Assembly: GCA_963849695.1 (NCBI GenBank)
Contig: CAWKIT010000031.1
Span: 62,001-126,000 of the forward strand
Reading direction: 5' to 3'
DNA length: 64,000 bases
Source: DASSUW01 sp963849695
GTDB taxonomy: Bacteria; Actinomycetota; Thermoleophilia; Solirubrobacterales; Solirubrobacteraceae
Shown here: one piece after another, positions 17,132 through 26,924 of the stretch
Numbering within the stretch: position 1 is the first letter of the stretch
Layout: the number at the start of each line of letters is the position of its first letter
Translations under genes and position numbers: made by a program
Notes under the pieces: model-generated
Seen by the model: only the letters and a program-made list of their open reading frames with translations
Database searches by the model: none
Told to the model about the DNA's origin: nothing

Positions 17132-17145
17132 TTCACCGCGGTGAA
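17132..17145. promoter_or_regulatory. Perfect 14-base palindrome in a divergent promoter region
   Basis: TTCACCGCGGTGAA is a perfect palindrome centred between the divergent FUSC and ferredoxin reductase genes. GGGACGT occurs near 17042, 17110 and 17153 around it. The palindrome is a plausible operator for a dimeric repressor controlling both genes; no regulator gene is adjacent. Confidence 0.4.
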
Positions 17146-17195
17146 CTTCCGGGGACGTCAGAGTGCGCCTCTTCGCGTGTGGGTAGGCGAAACGA

Positions 17196-18294
17196 ATGGC
17201 CGAAAGCGGCGCCCGACCGAAGGTCCCTGCCTGGCGGCGCGTCGCGCTGCGGGCGGTGCGGGCGTTCTTCACGCCGCTGTTGCCCGACGACTACCTCGAG
17301 CTCATCAACCCGCTGTGGTCGACTCAGGAGCTACGGGGCCGGATCGAGCGGATCGAGCGCGAGACGGCGGATGCCGTCACCGTCCTGATCAAGCCGGGCT
17401 GGGAGTGGGAGGGCCACCGGCCGGGGCAGTACCTCCGCGTCGGCTTCCAGGTCGACGGCAAGCATCACTGGCGGGCGTACTCGCTCACGTCGGATCCAGG
17501 GCGGCCTGACGGGCTCATCAGCATCACGCCCAAGTTGCTGGCCAGCGGCGTGGTCACGCCGTACGTCGTCCGCGAGGCCACGCCGGGGACCATCGTGCGA
17601 CTCGGCGGCGTGGAGGGGACCTTCGTGCTGCCGGACGAGGTGCCCGAGCGGCTGCTGTTCGTCGAGCGCCGGAAGCGGGATCAGGCCGATCATGAGCATG
17701 CTGCGGAGCCTCGAGCGCGTCGATGGCCTGGCGACGTGGTCCACCTGCACTCGGCCAGCACGACCACGACATGATCTTCGGCAGCCAGCTGCGGCGGCTC
17801 GACGAGTCCAGCGACGGCTACCGGCTCGAGCGGCGCCTCACGCGCGACCACGGCCGACTCGCACCCTCCGACCTCGATGCGCTGTGCCCCGACTGGCGCG
17901 AGCGCGAGGCCTTCGTCTGCGGCCCCGCCGGACTGCTCGATGCGCTCACCGAGCACTGGGAGCAGGCGGGCGGCGTCCCCACACGGCTCCACATGGAGCG
18001 CTTCCAGCCCATCGTCGGTGCAGGCGAAGGCGAGCACGGCGCCGGCGGCCCCATCCGCTTCCTGCACAGCGACATCGAGGCGGAGTCGGACGGCGACACG
18101 CCGATCCTCGTCGCCGGCGAGCAGGCGGGTGCGTCACTCCCGTTCGGCTGCCGGATGGGTATCTGCCACACGTGCGTCGGCCGGCTCTGCTCCGGCCGCA
18201 TCCGCGACCTCCGGAGCGGCGACGTGCACGGCTCGGAGGGCGAGATGGTCCGTACCTGCGTCAACGCGCCCGAGGGCGCAGTGGAGATCGCCCG
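17196..18294 (+). pseudogene. Ferredoxin reductase (FAD / NAD / 2Fe-2S), multiply frameshifted
   Basis: The pieces together encode a reductase with an FAD-binding domain (GQYLRVGFQVDGKHHWRAYS, the RxYS motif), a nucleotide-binding domain (SAGSG pattern, then FVCGPAGLLDALTEHWEQAG) and a C-terminal plant-type 2Fe-2S domain (LPFGCRMGICHTCVGRLCSG). Such proteins pass electrons from NAD(P)H to partners such as the fatty acid desaturase encoded next. Reading straight through needs one base removed near 17661 and one added near 17727 and again near 17756. The end of the gene is also disturbed near 18293. Protein-level conservation between breaks is excellent, so the indels are recent or are assembly errors. 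Confidence 0.7.
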
Positions 18295-19471
18295 AAGACG
18301 AGCACGACCGAGAGCCCCATCGCCCACCTCACCGCCGAGCAGATCGACGAGATCGGCGAAGAGTTCGACGGCGATCCACGACGAGGTCTTCGCCGAGCTC
18401 GGCGATCGCGATCGCCGCTACATCGTGAGCATGATCGAGATGCACCGCCGGCTCGTGGTCGATCGGCCGGCTCGTGCTGCTGTTCTCACGCGCGAAGCCC
18501 GCCTGGGCCGTCGGGCACCGCCACGCTCTCGCTGGCCAAGGTGCTCGAGAACATGGAGATCGGCCACAACGTGATGCACGGCCAGTGGGACTGGATGAAC
18601 GACCCCCAGATCAACTCGTCGACCTGGGACTGGGACTCTGCATCGACGCCGGCGGCGTGGAAGCACTCGCACAACTATGTGCACCACACGTACACCAACA
18701 TCCGCGGCAAGGACAAGGACCTCGGCTACGAGGTCATGCAGATCGATCCGTACCAGAAGTGGTACCCGATCTACCTGCTGCAGCCGTTCTACAACCTCGT
18801 GCTCGCGGCGTTCTTCGAATGGGGCGTCGCGGTCCACGACCTCGACATGGAGGCGCTGCGGACCCGCTCCAAGCCGATGAAGCAGCTCAAGCGCGAGCTC
18901 AAGGGGATGGCGTCCAAGGCGCGGAGCCAGATCGTCAAGGACTACATCGCGTTCCGGCTGCTCAGCGCCGCCGCGGCGGCGGCCGGCGCCGCCGTGCGCG
19001 GGCGGGGGCGGGACGCCGCTCTGCAAGCCGGCCGACACGCCTTCCGGACGACACTGGCGGCGGATTTCTCCGCCAACGTACTTCGCAACGTGTGGGCCTA
19101 CATGATCATCTTCTGCGGCCACTTCCCGGACAGACGTACACCTTCAGCGAGGAGGAGGTCGAGGACGAGACGCGCGGCGGCTTCTACGTCCGGCAGTTGC
19201 TCGGCGCCGCGAACATCGACGGGAGCCCGCTCTTCCACGTCGTCAGCGGCAACCTCGGCTACCAGGTCGAGCACCACCTCTACCCCGACATGCCGAGCAC
19301 GCGCTACGGGGAGATCGCGCCGCGCGTCAGGGCCATCTGCGAAAAGTACGAGCTGCCGTACAACACCGGTCGCTCTTCAAGCAACTCGGCACCGTGCAGC
19401 GGACGATCCTCCGTCTCGCGTTCCCGGGTGGCAAGCCCCGGCCGAAGCCGGGCCGTACGCGGGGAGCCGGC

Positions 19472-19475
<4 letters not shown>
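18295..19475 (+). pseudogene. Membrane fatty acid desaturase, multiply frameshifted
   Basis: Fragments in three frames reconstruct a membrane fatty acid desaturase. Its histidine boxes are GHNVMHGQWDWM, HSHNYVHHTYTN and NLGYQVEHHLYPDMPSTRYG. These bind the di-iron centre that inserts a double bond into acyl chains. The reading frame breaks near 18370, 18463, 18512, 19133 and 19368; the last two look like single missing C residues (before QTYTF and before LFKQLG). No intact start codon is seen; the conserved region begins near TESPIAHLTAEQIDEIGEEF. The last frame reaches TGA at 19473. The preceding reductase is the likely electron donor. Whether the gene is dead or badly sequenced cannot be told here. 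Confidence 0.7.
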
Positions 19476-21568
<2,093 letters not shown>

Positions 21569-21569
21569 C

Positions 21570-21914
21570 ATGGACCTGCGGATCGAGCGGCGAGACGGCG
21601 AACACGTACCGGTCGTCGCGGTGCACGGCGAGCTCGACCTCGACGGCGCTCCCGAGCTGCGCCGCGCGCTGATCGAGGCGATCGACGAGCATCCCGGACG
21701 GCAGCTGGTCGTCGACCTCGAGGGCGTCGACTTCATCGACTCGGCCGGCCTCGGCGTGTTGGCAGGCGGGCTGAAGCGCGCGAAGGCCGGGGACGGCGAC
21801 CTCGTGCTGGTGGTCACCGGCCGGAGCGTCATCAAGATGCTCGAGCTGACCGGGCTCACCCGCGTGTTCGCGATCCATCCGTCGCGCGCGGCCGCGCTCG
21901 GCGCCCGCGAGTGA
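21570..21914 (+). CDS. STAS-domain anti-sigma factor antagonist
   Basis: A 114-residue single STAS domain. The phosphorylation site is S58 in FIDSAGLGVLAGGLKRA, and the strands LVVDLEGVDF and DLVLVVTGRSV are typical of the RsbV/SpoIIAA group. In its unphosphorylated form such a protein binds an anti-sigma kinase and frees the sigma factor. It begins one base after glgX ends and converges on the sigma factor gene at 21956. No anti-sigma kinase is encoded in this window, so its partner must lie elsewhere. Confidence 0.88.
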   Translation: MDLRIERRDGEHVPVVAVHGELDLDGAPELRRALIEAIDEHPGRQLVVDLEGVDFIDSAGLGVLAGGLKRAKAGDGDLVLVVTGRSVIKMLELTGLTRVFAIHPSRAAALGARE

Positions 21915-21955
21915 GCGTCGCCTTCGTCCTCGGCGGCGGCGGACCCGAGCGTCGT

Positions 21956-22690
21956 CTAGCCGTCGAACGCGACGCCCGCCGTACCGGCTGCCGCCCGCAT
22001 GTGCGCGAGCGCGTCGCGCAGGATGCGGGAGACGTGCATCTGCGAGCAGCCGACGCGCTCGGCGATCTTCCGTTGGATGAGGTCCTCCTGAAAACGCAGA
22101 CGGACGACCTCACGCTCGCGGTCGTCGAGCCCGGCACTGAGCTGCGCCAGCGCTACGCCGTCCTCACTTCGCGCCAAGTCGCGCCCGGGATCGGCGACGA
22201 CGTCGACTAGCGCCCGGCCTTCGGCGTCCTCGTCGCTACGCGGAGTGTCGAGCGACGTGGGCGAATGGGCGTCGCCGGCCTCCAACGCCTCGATGACGTC
22301 CTCGGGTGTCCTGCCGAGCCGCTCGGCCACGTCACGGGCCGTGGGCGCGTGGCCGAGCTCCTGGTACAGGTACTCCCGGGTCCGCCTCACGCTCAGGCAG
22401 AGCTCCTGGAGGTCGCGCGGCGGCTTGACGGCCCATGTGTGGTCGCGGAAGTGGCGCCGCAGCTCGCCGATGATGGTGGGTACCGCGAAGGTCGAGAACG
22501 CGAGTCCACGGCCCGGGTCGAAGCGGTCTGCTGCCTTCACGAGGCCGATCCGGGCGACTTGGATGAGGTCGTCGAGCGGCTCGGACGTGTGGCGGTAGCG
22601 CCGCGCCAGCTTCTCGGCCAGCGGCAGGTATTGCTCGACGATCCTGTCGCGCTCCAGGCCGCGCGGCCTCAGGGCGGTAGGGGCGCTCAT
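21956..22690 (-). CDS. RNA polymerase sigma factor, SigB/SigF/SigG subfamily
   Basis: A 244-residue sigma-70 protein without region 1. Region 2 reads DDLIQVARIGLVKAADRFDP, then RGLAFSTFAVPTIIGELRRHFRD; region 3 follows (LGRTPEDVIEALEAG); region 4 carries the helix-turn-helix (IQRKIAERVGCSQMHVSRILRDAL). This length and order are those of the SigB/SigF stress and sporulation group. The start overlaps the stop of a STAS gene (ATGA), so sigma factor and antagonist are co-translated, as in Bacillus rsbV-rsbW-sigB but with the kinase gene missing. Candidate target promoters of its type occur at 10987, 24417 and 25981, and in front of its own operon. Confidence 0.92.
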   Translation of the reverse strand: MSAPTALRPRGLERDRIVEQYLPLAEKLARRYRHTSEPLDDLIQVARIGLVKAADRFDPGRGLAFSTFAVPTIIGELRRHFRDHTWAVKPPRDLQELCLSVRRTREYLYQELGHAPTARDVAERLGRTPEDVIEALEAGDAHSPTSLDTPRSDEDAEGRALVDVVADPGRDLARSEDGVALAQLSAGLDDREREVVRLRFQEDLIQRKIAERVGCSQMHVSRILRDALAHMRAAAGTAGVAFDG

Positions 22691-23052
22691 TGCCGGGCCC
22701 CGGCGAAAGTGGCCGGCGGTCGGTCATCGACGGTCAGCCGATCCACCGTGCCGGTCAGGTCCAGGAGGCGCCGGACGACCGCCGAAGGGCTGGCGACCAC
22801 GAGCCGCGTGCCGTCGCGGCGCGCCCGCGCTTGGGCCTCGAGCAGCATGTGGACTCCGGTCGAATCCATGAACTCGACCCGAGCGAGATCGACGATCACG
22901 AGCGAGGCCTCCGACTGCGCTCGCTCGAGCGCGAGCCTCGCCGAAGAGCTGAACGCGAGATCGAGCTCACCGGAGAGCGCAAGCCAGATCACGCTGTCGG
23001 CGCGAAGGATGACCTCACACCGCGTCTGTACTGGTAGGTGATGCTGGGGCAC
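22687..23052 (-). CDS. STAS-domain anti-sigma factor antagonist, upstream of the sigma gene
   Basis: A 121-residue STAS protein with the phosphoacceptor S64 in EFMDSTGVHMLLEAQARAR and the strands VIWLALSGELDLAF and LVIVDLARVEF. It is the first gene of a two-gene operon with the sigma factor, sharing an ATGA junction. It differs from the STAS protein at 21570 at most positions, so the two probably receive different inputs. Regulation by the PP2C phosphatase at 12.9 kb is plausible but unproven. Confidence 0.88.
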   Translation of the reverse strand: MPQHHLPVQTRCEVILRADSVIWLALSGELDLAFSSSARLALERAQSEASLVIVDLARVEFMDSTGVHMLLEAQARARRDGTRLVVASPSAVVRRLLDLTGTVDRLTVDDRPPATFAGARQ

Positions 23053-23367
23053 GACGGACCTCCACGAGCGCTCGACAGGAGCGGTCTCGAAGGTCAGGCG
23101 GCACTGCCCGCATCGCGGACCCTGCCGTCATGCCCTTTCAACCTGGCATCCATGTTACCGCGCCGGGTCCTCGAACATGAGAGACAACCGATGGCGCCCG
23201 GCTCACGCCTGACCATTGGCAGCCGCTGCTCGGCGACGCGACCGGCACGCCCTGATCACCCGGCGAGCCTTGGCCAGGGCCGGTGCACGTGGATCGGACG
23301 GCGAAGGCCGGCCGTGAAGCCGGCCCTCGCCGTCGTGGAGGGGATCGGGTGTGCCTTGCCGCGCGCG
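23053..23367. other. Non-coding 315-base gap with a candidate promoter
   Basis: I see no credible gene here. The part next to the STAS gene holds the promoter-like site at 23117-23142. The rest, up to the stop of the DUF892 gene at 23368, shows no repeat or hairpin that stands out. Confidence 0.5.
23117..23142 (-). promoter_or_regulatory. Candidate autoregulatory promoter, GTTG-N16-GGGTCC
   Basis: On the minus strand GTTG (23139-23142) and GGGTCC (23117-23122) are 16 bases apart, about 65 bases before the start of the STAS-sigma operon. It is a weaker match to the GTTT-N16-GGG pattern than the sites at 10987 and 25981. If real, the sigma factor would activate its own operon, as SigB-type factors commonly do. 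Confidence 0.28.
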
Positions 23368-24390
23368 TCAGGCGTTGGTGAGCTCGCGCTCGGCGGCCGT
23401 GAGGACCCCGGCGCGGTTCTTGTGGCTGCGCTCGTAGGAGCGGACCTGCTTGGCGCGCTCGTCGTCGCCCTCGGAGAGCACGGCCTGGACCTCGGCGGCC
23501 GTGAGCTCGTCATAGCCCGGCCACGGCTCGTCGCCGCGCAGGGACGTGATGCGGCTCAGGATCGTGGTGCGGTTCTGGTTCTTGCGCTCGTAGGCGGCGA
23601 CCTTGGCCAGGTCGATCTGCGAGAGCTCGGCCACGCGGCCGGTGATCTCGTCGGCTGTGAGCGTGTCGTAGCGCGCGATCGCCAGATCGCCCTCGGCCGC
23701 CACCGCGCCCTTGATCTCGCCCTCGGCCTGGGCGACGCCGGGGACCTTGCGGGCCTGACGTGCGGCGCGCTTGGTCGCGGCGCTGGTCTTGCGGGCCGCG
23801 TGCTTGGTCGCCTCGCCGGCCTCGCGGGCGGCATCCGCGGCACCCGTGGTGGTGACGTCGTAGGAGGACTCGCCCTTGACGTCGGCGCGCACGACGGCGT
23901 CGGTCAGCTTGGGGATCTCGCGCAGGACCCGCCGGAGCATCTTCTCCTCGTCAGCGAGGATCGAGGCGGCCAGCTTGGCGGTCTCCTCATCGCCGACGGA
24001 GCTGGCCAGGCGCTCGAGCGCGGTGTAGGTCGCGATCTCCAGGCCCTCGCTGGCGCACGCGTCCTTGGCGTTCTTGAGCACCTTCTCCTCGCCGCCGGAG
24101 CCGCGCAGGAGATCGAACGGTGTCTTGCCCAGCGCGAGCGCCTGACCGACCACCGTCTCGACCAGGCCGACAACCGCCGTTAGCGGGTTGGAGCCGTCGC
24201 CCAGTGCCTGCAGGCGGAGACCAACTCGAGCGGCGTGGTCACGCGTCTCATCCAGGTGGGTTTCCAACCCGGAGCGATACGAGCCGCGCGGCGTCATCGC
24301 GATCTGCGACTGCAGCACCCGTACGAGCGCCTGCTCGCTGGCATGCGCCTCGTTGAGGTACTGCACGACCTTCTGTTGGTCAGTGTTCAT
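23368..24390 (-). CDS. DUF892 ferritin-like stress protein with C-terminal repeats
   Basis: A 340-residue protein. The first 165 residues form a ferritin-like helical bundle of the DUF892/YciE type (VVQYLNEAHASEQALVRVL, THLDETRDHAARVGLRLQAL, LASSVGDEETAKLAASILAD, EEKMLRRVLREI). A lysine- and alanine-rich linker follows (ATKHAARKTSAATKRAARQA). The C-terminus carries two copies of a roughly 45-residue helical repeat: YDTLTADEITGRVAEL...YERKNQNRTTIL and YDELTAAEVQAVLSEG...YERSHKNRAGVL. The repeat function is unknown; the basic linker suggests nucleic-acid contact. DUF892 proteins are commonly stress-induced. A promoter-like GTTC-N16-GGGCTC lies 27 bases before the start. Confidence 0.75.
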   Translation of the reverse strand: MNTDQQKVVQYLNEAHASEQALVRVLQSQIAMTPRGSYRSGLETHLDETRDHAARVGLRLQALGDGSNPLTAVVGLVETVVGQALALGKTPFDLLRGSGGEEKVLKNAKDACASEGLEIATYTALERLASSVGDEETAKLAASILADEEKMLRRVLREIPKLTDAVVRADVKGESSYDVTTTGAADAAREAGEATKHAARKTSAATKRAARQARKVPGVAQAEGEIKGAVAAEGDLAIARYDTLTADEITGRVAELSQIDLAKVAAYERKNQNRTTILSRITSLRGDEPWPGYDELTAAEVQAVLSEGDDERAKQVRSYERSHKNRAGVLTAAERELTNA

Positions 24391-24689
24391 GTGACGTCCG
24401 ATCTGAGTAGGACCCGGAGCCCGTTAGCGCCCCGGGGAGAACGGGGTTATGTCCTGCTTGCGGCGGCGAACTAGCCACGTCCGAAGCCCGCTCAGCGGCT
24501 TGGACCACGTCGGAGCGGTCGTTGTGATCGCGCTCGTAGCTCCTGACCTGCCGAGCGGTGTTGACATCGAGCCGATTGAGCCTGGACGACGATGGCGTCA
24601 GGGCTCTGCTCATCGTAGGCCGGCCACGGCTGCTCGCCGCGGAGCTTTGCGACGCGGTCCGTGATCGGGGGCTTGCCGGCCGGACTCAA
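24380..24689 (-). CDS. Small repeat protein related to the DUF892 C-terminus, frameshifted
   Basis: Two overlapping frames join, if one C is removed near 24570, into a 102-residue protein: SPAGKPPITDRVAKLRGEQP, WPAYDEQSPDAIVV, then RLNRLDVNTARQVRSYERDH and NDRSDVVQAAERASDVASS. This is one copy of the repeat (PWPxYDxLTxxEI...VRSYERxHxxR) found twice at the end of the neighbouring DUF892 protein. The start is TTG at 24689 with AAGGAG nine bases upstream. The 3' end overlaps the DUF892 start by 11 bases. It may be a free-standing repeat protein or a remnant of one. Confidence 0.45.
24417..24442 (-). promoter_or_regulatory. Candidate stress promoter, GTTC-N16-GGGCTC
   Basis: On the minus strand GTTC (24439-24442) and GGGCTC (24417-24422) are 16 bases apart and end 27 bases before the DUF892 start codon, a sensible promoter distance. 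Spacing equals that of the sites at 10987 and 25981. The motif is short and GC-rich, so chance occurrence is possible. Confidence 0.33.
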
Positions 24690-24727
24690 GAGCTGGCTCT
24701 CCTTGGCTGAGGCGAGACGGGACCGGT

Positions 24728-24755
24728 GCGCCGCCGACCCGGGGGCCGGCGGCGC
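24728..24755 (-). terminator. GC-rich hairpin after the small membrane protein gene
   Basis: GCGCCGCCG at 24728-24736 pairs perfectly with CGGCGGCGC at 24747-24755. It lies just downstream of the gene ending at 24765 and upstream of the small repeat protein. No T-run follows, so termination is plausible but not certain. Confidence 0.4.
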
Positions 24756-24764
24756 GGAGGCCGG

Positions 24765-25070
24765 TTACGAGCGGTCCTCGTCGTAGGGCTGGCGGCTGCC
24801 GGCCTTGGCCAGGCCGCGGCTGACCATGTAGCCGACGGTCAGGATCGTCGCGTACAGCCACGCCTGCTTGGCGCCGAAGCCGCCGGCGTCGGCCTGGTCG
24901 ACCACGCCGGCGGAGATCAGGATGCCGGCCAGCACGGCGAGATAGGCGAAGAACTCCGTCGTCTTGAACGACGCCTTCGTCTCGGTGCTCAAACGACGCA
25001 CACGGTTGTGCTCGGTGCCGTTGTTGCGCTGCAGCCCATCGGCTCGCGCGGGGGTACCAACTGCGCTCAT
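24765..25070 (-). CDS. Small two-helix membrane protein
   Basis: A 101-residue protein with a charged N-terminus (RVRRLSTETKASFKTTEF) and two membrane helices (FFAYLAVLAGILISAGVV and AWLYATILTVGYMVSRGLA), ending in the soluble tail KAGSRQPYDEDRS. Proteins of this shape are frequent in actinobacteria but have no assigned function. A clear GGAGG ribosome-binding site lies eight bases before the ATG. It sits among stress-type genes on the same strand but is preceded by a terminator, so it has its own promoter. Confidence 0.75.
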   Translation of the reverse strand: MSAVGTPARADGLQRNNGTEHNRVRRLSTETKASFKTTEFFAYLAVLAGILISAGVVDQADAGGFGAKQAWLYATILTVGYMVSRGLAKAGSRQPYDEDRS

Positions 25071-25157
25071 GTGTGTTCCTCCAGGGGGATCGCGGTGATG
25101 TGGGCTGGACCGTCTCCCGAACTCCGCGATACGGCGAGCGAGTCGTTCCCAGCAGAC

Positions 25158-25189
25158 AAAAGGACGCGCGGCAACGCCGGGCGCGTCCT
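25158..25189 (-). terminator. Rho-independent terminator
   Basis: Read on the minus strand, AGGACGCGC and GCGCGTCCT (25181-25189 and 25161-25169 on the plus strand) form a nine-base stem. It is followed by TTTT, the complement of AAAA at 25158-25161, which overlaps the stem end by one base. It lies downstream of the acidic repeat protein gene. It is the only hairpin here with a real T-run. Confidence 0.65.
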
Positions 25190-25302
25190 CACAACCCAGG
25201 GTTACCGGCAGCTCGCCCAGGCAAACACGACTTCCGCGAACCGACCAGCGCCGGCGGCCGCGCCGGCGCTACATAGACGGATCGGGCGGGGCGGCGCCGC
25301 GT

Positions 25303-25950
25303 TCAGGAAGACCGGCCGCCGCCTTCGTTGAGCAGTTCGGCTGCCTCGGAAAGCACTGCGGCGGTTTGCGCTTCCAGTCGTTGGCTTCCGTCGTCCTTCT
25401 CCGCGGTCAGCCAACCGTCGTCGCCCTGGACGGAGAAGCGCAGTATCCAGTCGTCGCCGAGCTTCGCCTGGAAGTCGCGCATGTCGGCCTCAAAGTCGGG
25501 CGGCGCTTCGCTTTCGGCGCTGGGCTCGTCGTCCACCTCGCCGCTGGGCTCGTCGTCCACCTCGGCGCTGGGCTCGTCGTCCACCTCGCCGCTGGGCTCG
25601 TCGTCCACCTCGCCGCTGGGCTCGTCGTCGACCTCGCCGCTGGGCTCGTCGTCCACCTCGCCGCTGGGCACGTCCTCCGCCTCGCCGCTGGGCACGTCCT
25701 CTGCGTCCTGGGATGCGCCGTTGGGACGCTCCCCATGAGCAACTGCCTTAGCGATGGACCGGGCCAGGAGCGGGATGGCGCCGCTGTTGAGGCCGGGCTT
25801 GATGCGTTCTTGCAAGTAGGCCGCCAGTTCCTGCTCGTATCTCGCGACCTCTTCCTCATGGCCGTTCTTGCCCGTGGCACGATCGGCCTCTTGCTGTTCG
25901 TCGCGCTTGGACCGTGACTGCTGACGGGCGACGGGCTGCTGCTTGGCCAT
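25303..25950 (-). CDS. Acidic repeat protein (PSGEVDDE repeats)
   Basis: A 215-residue protein of three parts. The lysine/glutamine-rich start (KQQPVARQQSRSKRDEQQEA) leads into a helical segment (HEEEVARYEQELAAYLQERI). The middle has about seven tandem copies of the octapeptide PSGEVDDE, with AE or ED variants. The C-terminal domain is more structured (FQAKLGDDWILRFSVQGDDG, then WLTAEKDDGSQRLEAQTAAVL). I do not recognise a characterised family. The repeat is very acidic and probably disordered. ATG 25950 is preceded by AAGGAG, and the promoter-like GTTT-N16-GGGCAG lies 31 bases upstream. The repeat number is expected to vary between strains. Confidence 0.7.
   Translation of the reverse strand: MAKQQPVARQQSRSKRDEQQEADRATGKNGHEEEVARYEQELAAYLQERIKPGLNSGAIPLLARSIAKAVAHGERPNGASQDAEDVPSGEAEDVPSGEVDDEPSGEVDDEPSGEVDDEPSGEVDDEPSAEVDDEPSGEVDDEPSAESEAPPDFEADMRDFQAKLGDDWILRFSVQGDDGWLTAEKDDGSQRLEAQTAAVLSEAAELLNEGGGRSS
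25515..25702. repeat. 24-base coding tandem repeat
   Basis: About 7.5 near-identical tandem copies of a 24-base unit (plus-strand core CTCGCCGCTGGGCTCGTCGT) encode the PSGEVDDE octapeptides. Changes between units are mostly single-base (GCC to GCG, TCC to TCG), and the last two units are the most diverged. This is a minisatellite prone to slippage in frame. Confidence 0.85.
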
Positions 25951-25980
25951 CGCTGCCTCTCCTTGCTCGGATCCCTGAGG

Positions 25981-26006
25981 CTGCCCGGGAACCCGACCCG
26001 ACAAAC
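25981..26006 (-). promoter_or_regulatory. Candidate SigB/SigF-type promoter, GTTT-N16-GGGCAG
   Basis: On the minus strand GTTT (26003-26006) and GGGCAG (25981-25986) are exactly 16 bases apart, 31 bases before the start of the acidic repeat protein. Both half-sites and the spacing are identical to the site at 10987-11012. This is the best-placed of the four candidate sites in the window. Confidence 0.42.
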
Positions 26007-26164
26007 GCCTGGCATCCCGCTGCAAGCGAGTCTCCGCGCCGGGGCGCGGCGCGCGCCCGCCCCGCCCCGGCCCCCAACCAGGAATCAAGCAGAGCCGGCC
26101 ACGCGCGGAGTGGGGCCGTGCGGGTCTCGTGGGAGGCGCGGCGCAGCTCGGCGGCGGGGCAGGT

Positions 26165-26319
26165 CCGGCGAACGTCAACTTCGGCTGGGCGGAAGGTTGG
26201 GGAGCCGGCCGCGCGGCCGGGATCCCGGGGGGTGGCACGGATTTGTTTCCCAGGAGGACCCTTTCTCCAGCCACCCCCTCGGACCCGCCTCCCTTAATGC
26301 CGCAGTTGACGTTCGCCGG
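26165..26319. repeat. Inverted repeat element, copy 1
   Basis: CCGGCGAACGTCAACT (26165-26180) and its exact reverse complement (26304-26319) flank about 120 bases without a gene. The arms share CCGGCGAAC...CT and an adjoining CGGCTGG with the inverted repeat at 34709-34798. The two look like diverged members of one intergenic element family. Confidence 0.5.
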
Positions 26320-26320
26320 C

Positions 26321-26914
26321 TCAGCCGACCACGAACGAAGCCGGCGGCGCGCCGGCAACCTCCACCGGTACCGAAGCGAGCTCCGACACCTCCCACTGCT
26401 CGCGCAGCATCCCGAACACCACGACGTCGTGCCGCACGTCGCCGTGCCGGTGCCACGAGCGCATGACCCCCTCGCGCCGGAATCCGACCCGTTCGAGCGC
26501 GACCTGGGAGCGGCCGTTGCGCGTGTTCGCCCACGCGGTCAGGCGGTCGAGGCCCAGGTGGCTGAACCCCAGGGCGGCGATCATCGCCTTCGATTCGCGG
26601 TTGACGCCGCTCCCCCACCACTCGCGGCCGAACCACGTGCCCACCGTCGCCCGGCGGTCGCGCGCCGCCAGCTCCGACAGGCCGGTGACGCCGATCGCGC
26701 CCGCCTCCCGATGCACGATCAGGAAGTCGAGCAGCTCGCCGGCCTCGCGCTTGGCGGCCAGCCCCGCGATGTAGGCCTCGGGCTGCTCGAGCGACTCGTA
26801 CGGGCCCCACGAGAACCACTGGGTGACGAGCGGATCCGAGCCCAGCTCCAGCAGCCGCGGCGCGTCCTCGGCGGTGGCGTAGCGCAGCGTCAGCGTCGGG
26901 CCGGTGAGCACCAC
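26321..26914 (-). CDS. GNAT family N-acetyltransferase (RimJ/RimL type)
   Basis: A 197-residue GNAT acetyltransferase. The start TLTLRYATAEDAPRLLELGS is followed by FSWGPYESLEQPEAYIAGL, the core strand GAIGVTGLSELAARDRRATV, the acetyl-CoA loop region WWGSGVNRESKAMIAALGF, and ANTRNGRSQVALERVGFRRE, which is typical of RimJ/RimL and related acetyltransferases. The acceptor cannot be deduced. GTG 26914 is chosen as the first start before the conserved strand; the frame is open further upstream but encodes no recognisable sequence there. Confidence 0.82.
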   Translation of the reverse strand: MVLTGPTLTLRYATAEDAPRLLELGSDPLVTQWFSWGPYESLEQPEAYIAGLAAKREAGELLDFLIVHREAGAIGVTGLSELAARDRRATVGTWFGREWWGSGVNRESKAMIAALGFSHLGLDRLTAWANTRNGRSQVALERVGFRREGVMRSWHRHGDVRHDVVVFGMLREQWEVSELASVPVEVAGAPPASFVVG

Positions 26915-26924
26915 CGCGCCGATC

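Larger units (their letters stand above)
25951..26320. other. Non-coding 370-base gap with promoter, permease debris and inverted repeat
   Basis: No intact gene is seen. The gap holds the promoter of the acidic repeat protein (25981-26006). A GC-rich stretch then ends, near 26112-26150, in a sequence closely resembling the last codons of the ABC-2 permease gene at 10.9 kb (SWEARRS). The rest is an inverted repeat with arms at 26165-26180 and 26304-26319. Confidence 0.5.

Noticed and set aside
21911..22210. Plus-strand frame of 99 codons after the first STAS gene, considered as an anti-sigma kinase
   Set aside because: It contains no HATPase motif and is mostly antisense to the sigma factor gene.
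25515..25702. Tandem repeat considered as a CRISPR array
   Set aside because: The 24-base units are contiguous without spacers and stay in frame within a gene.
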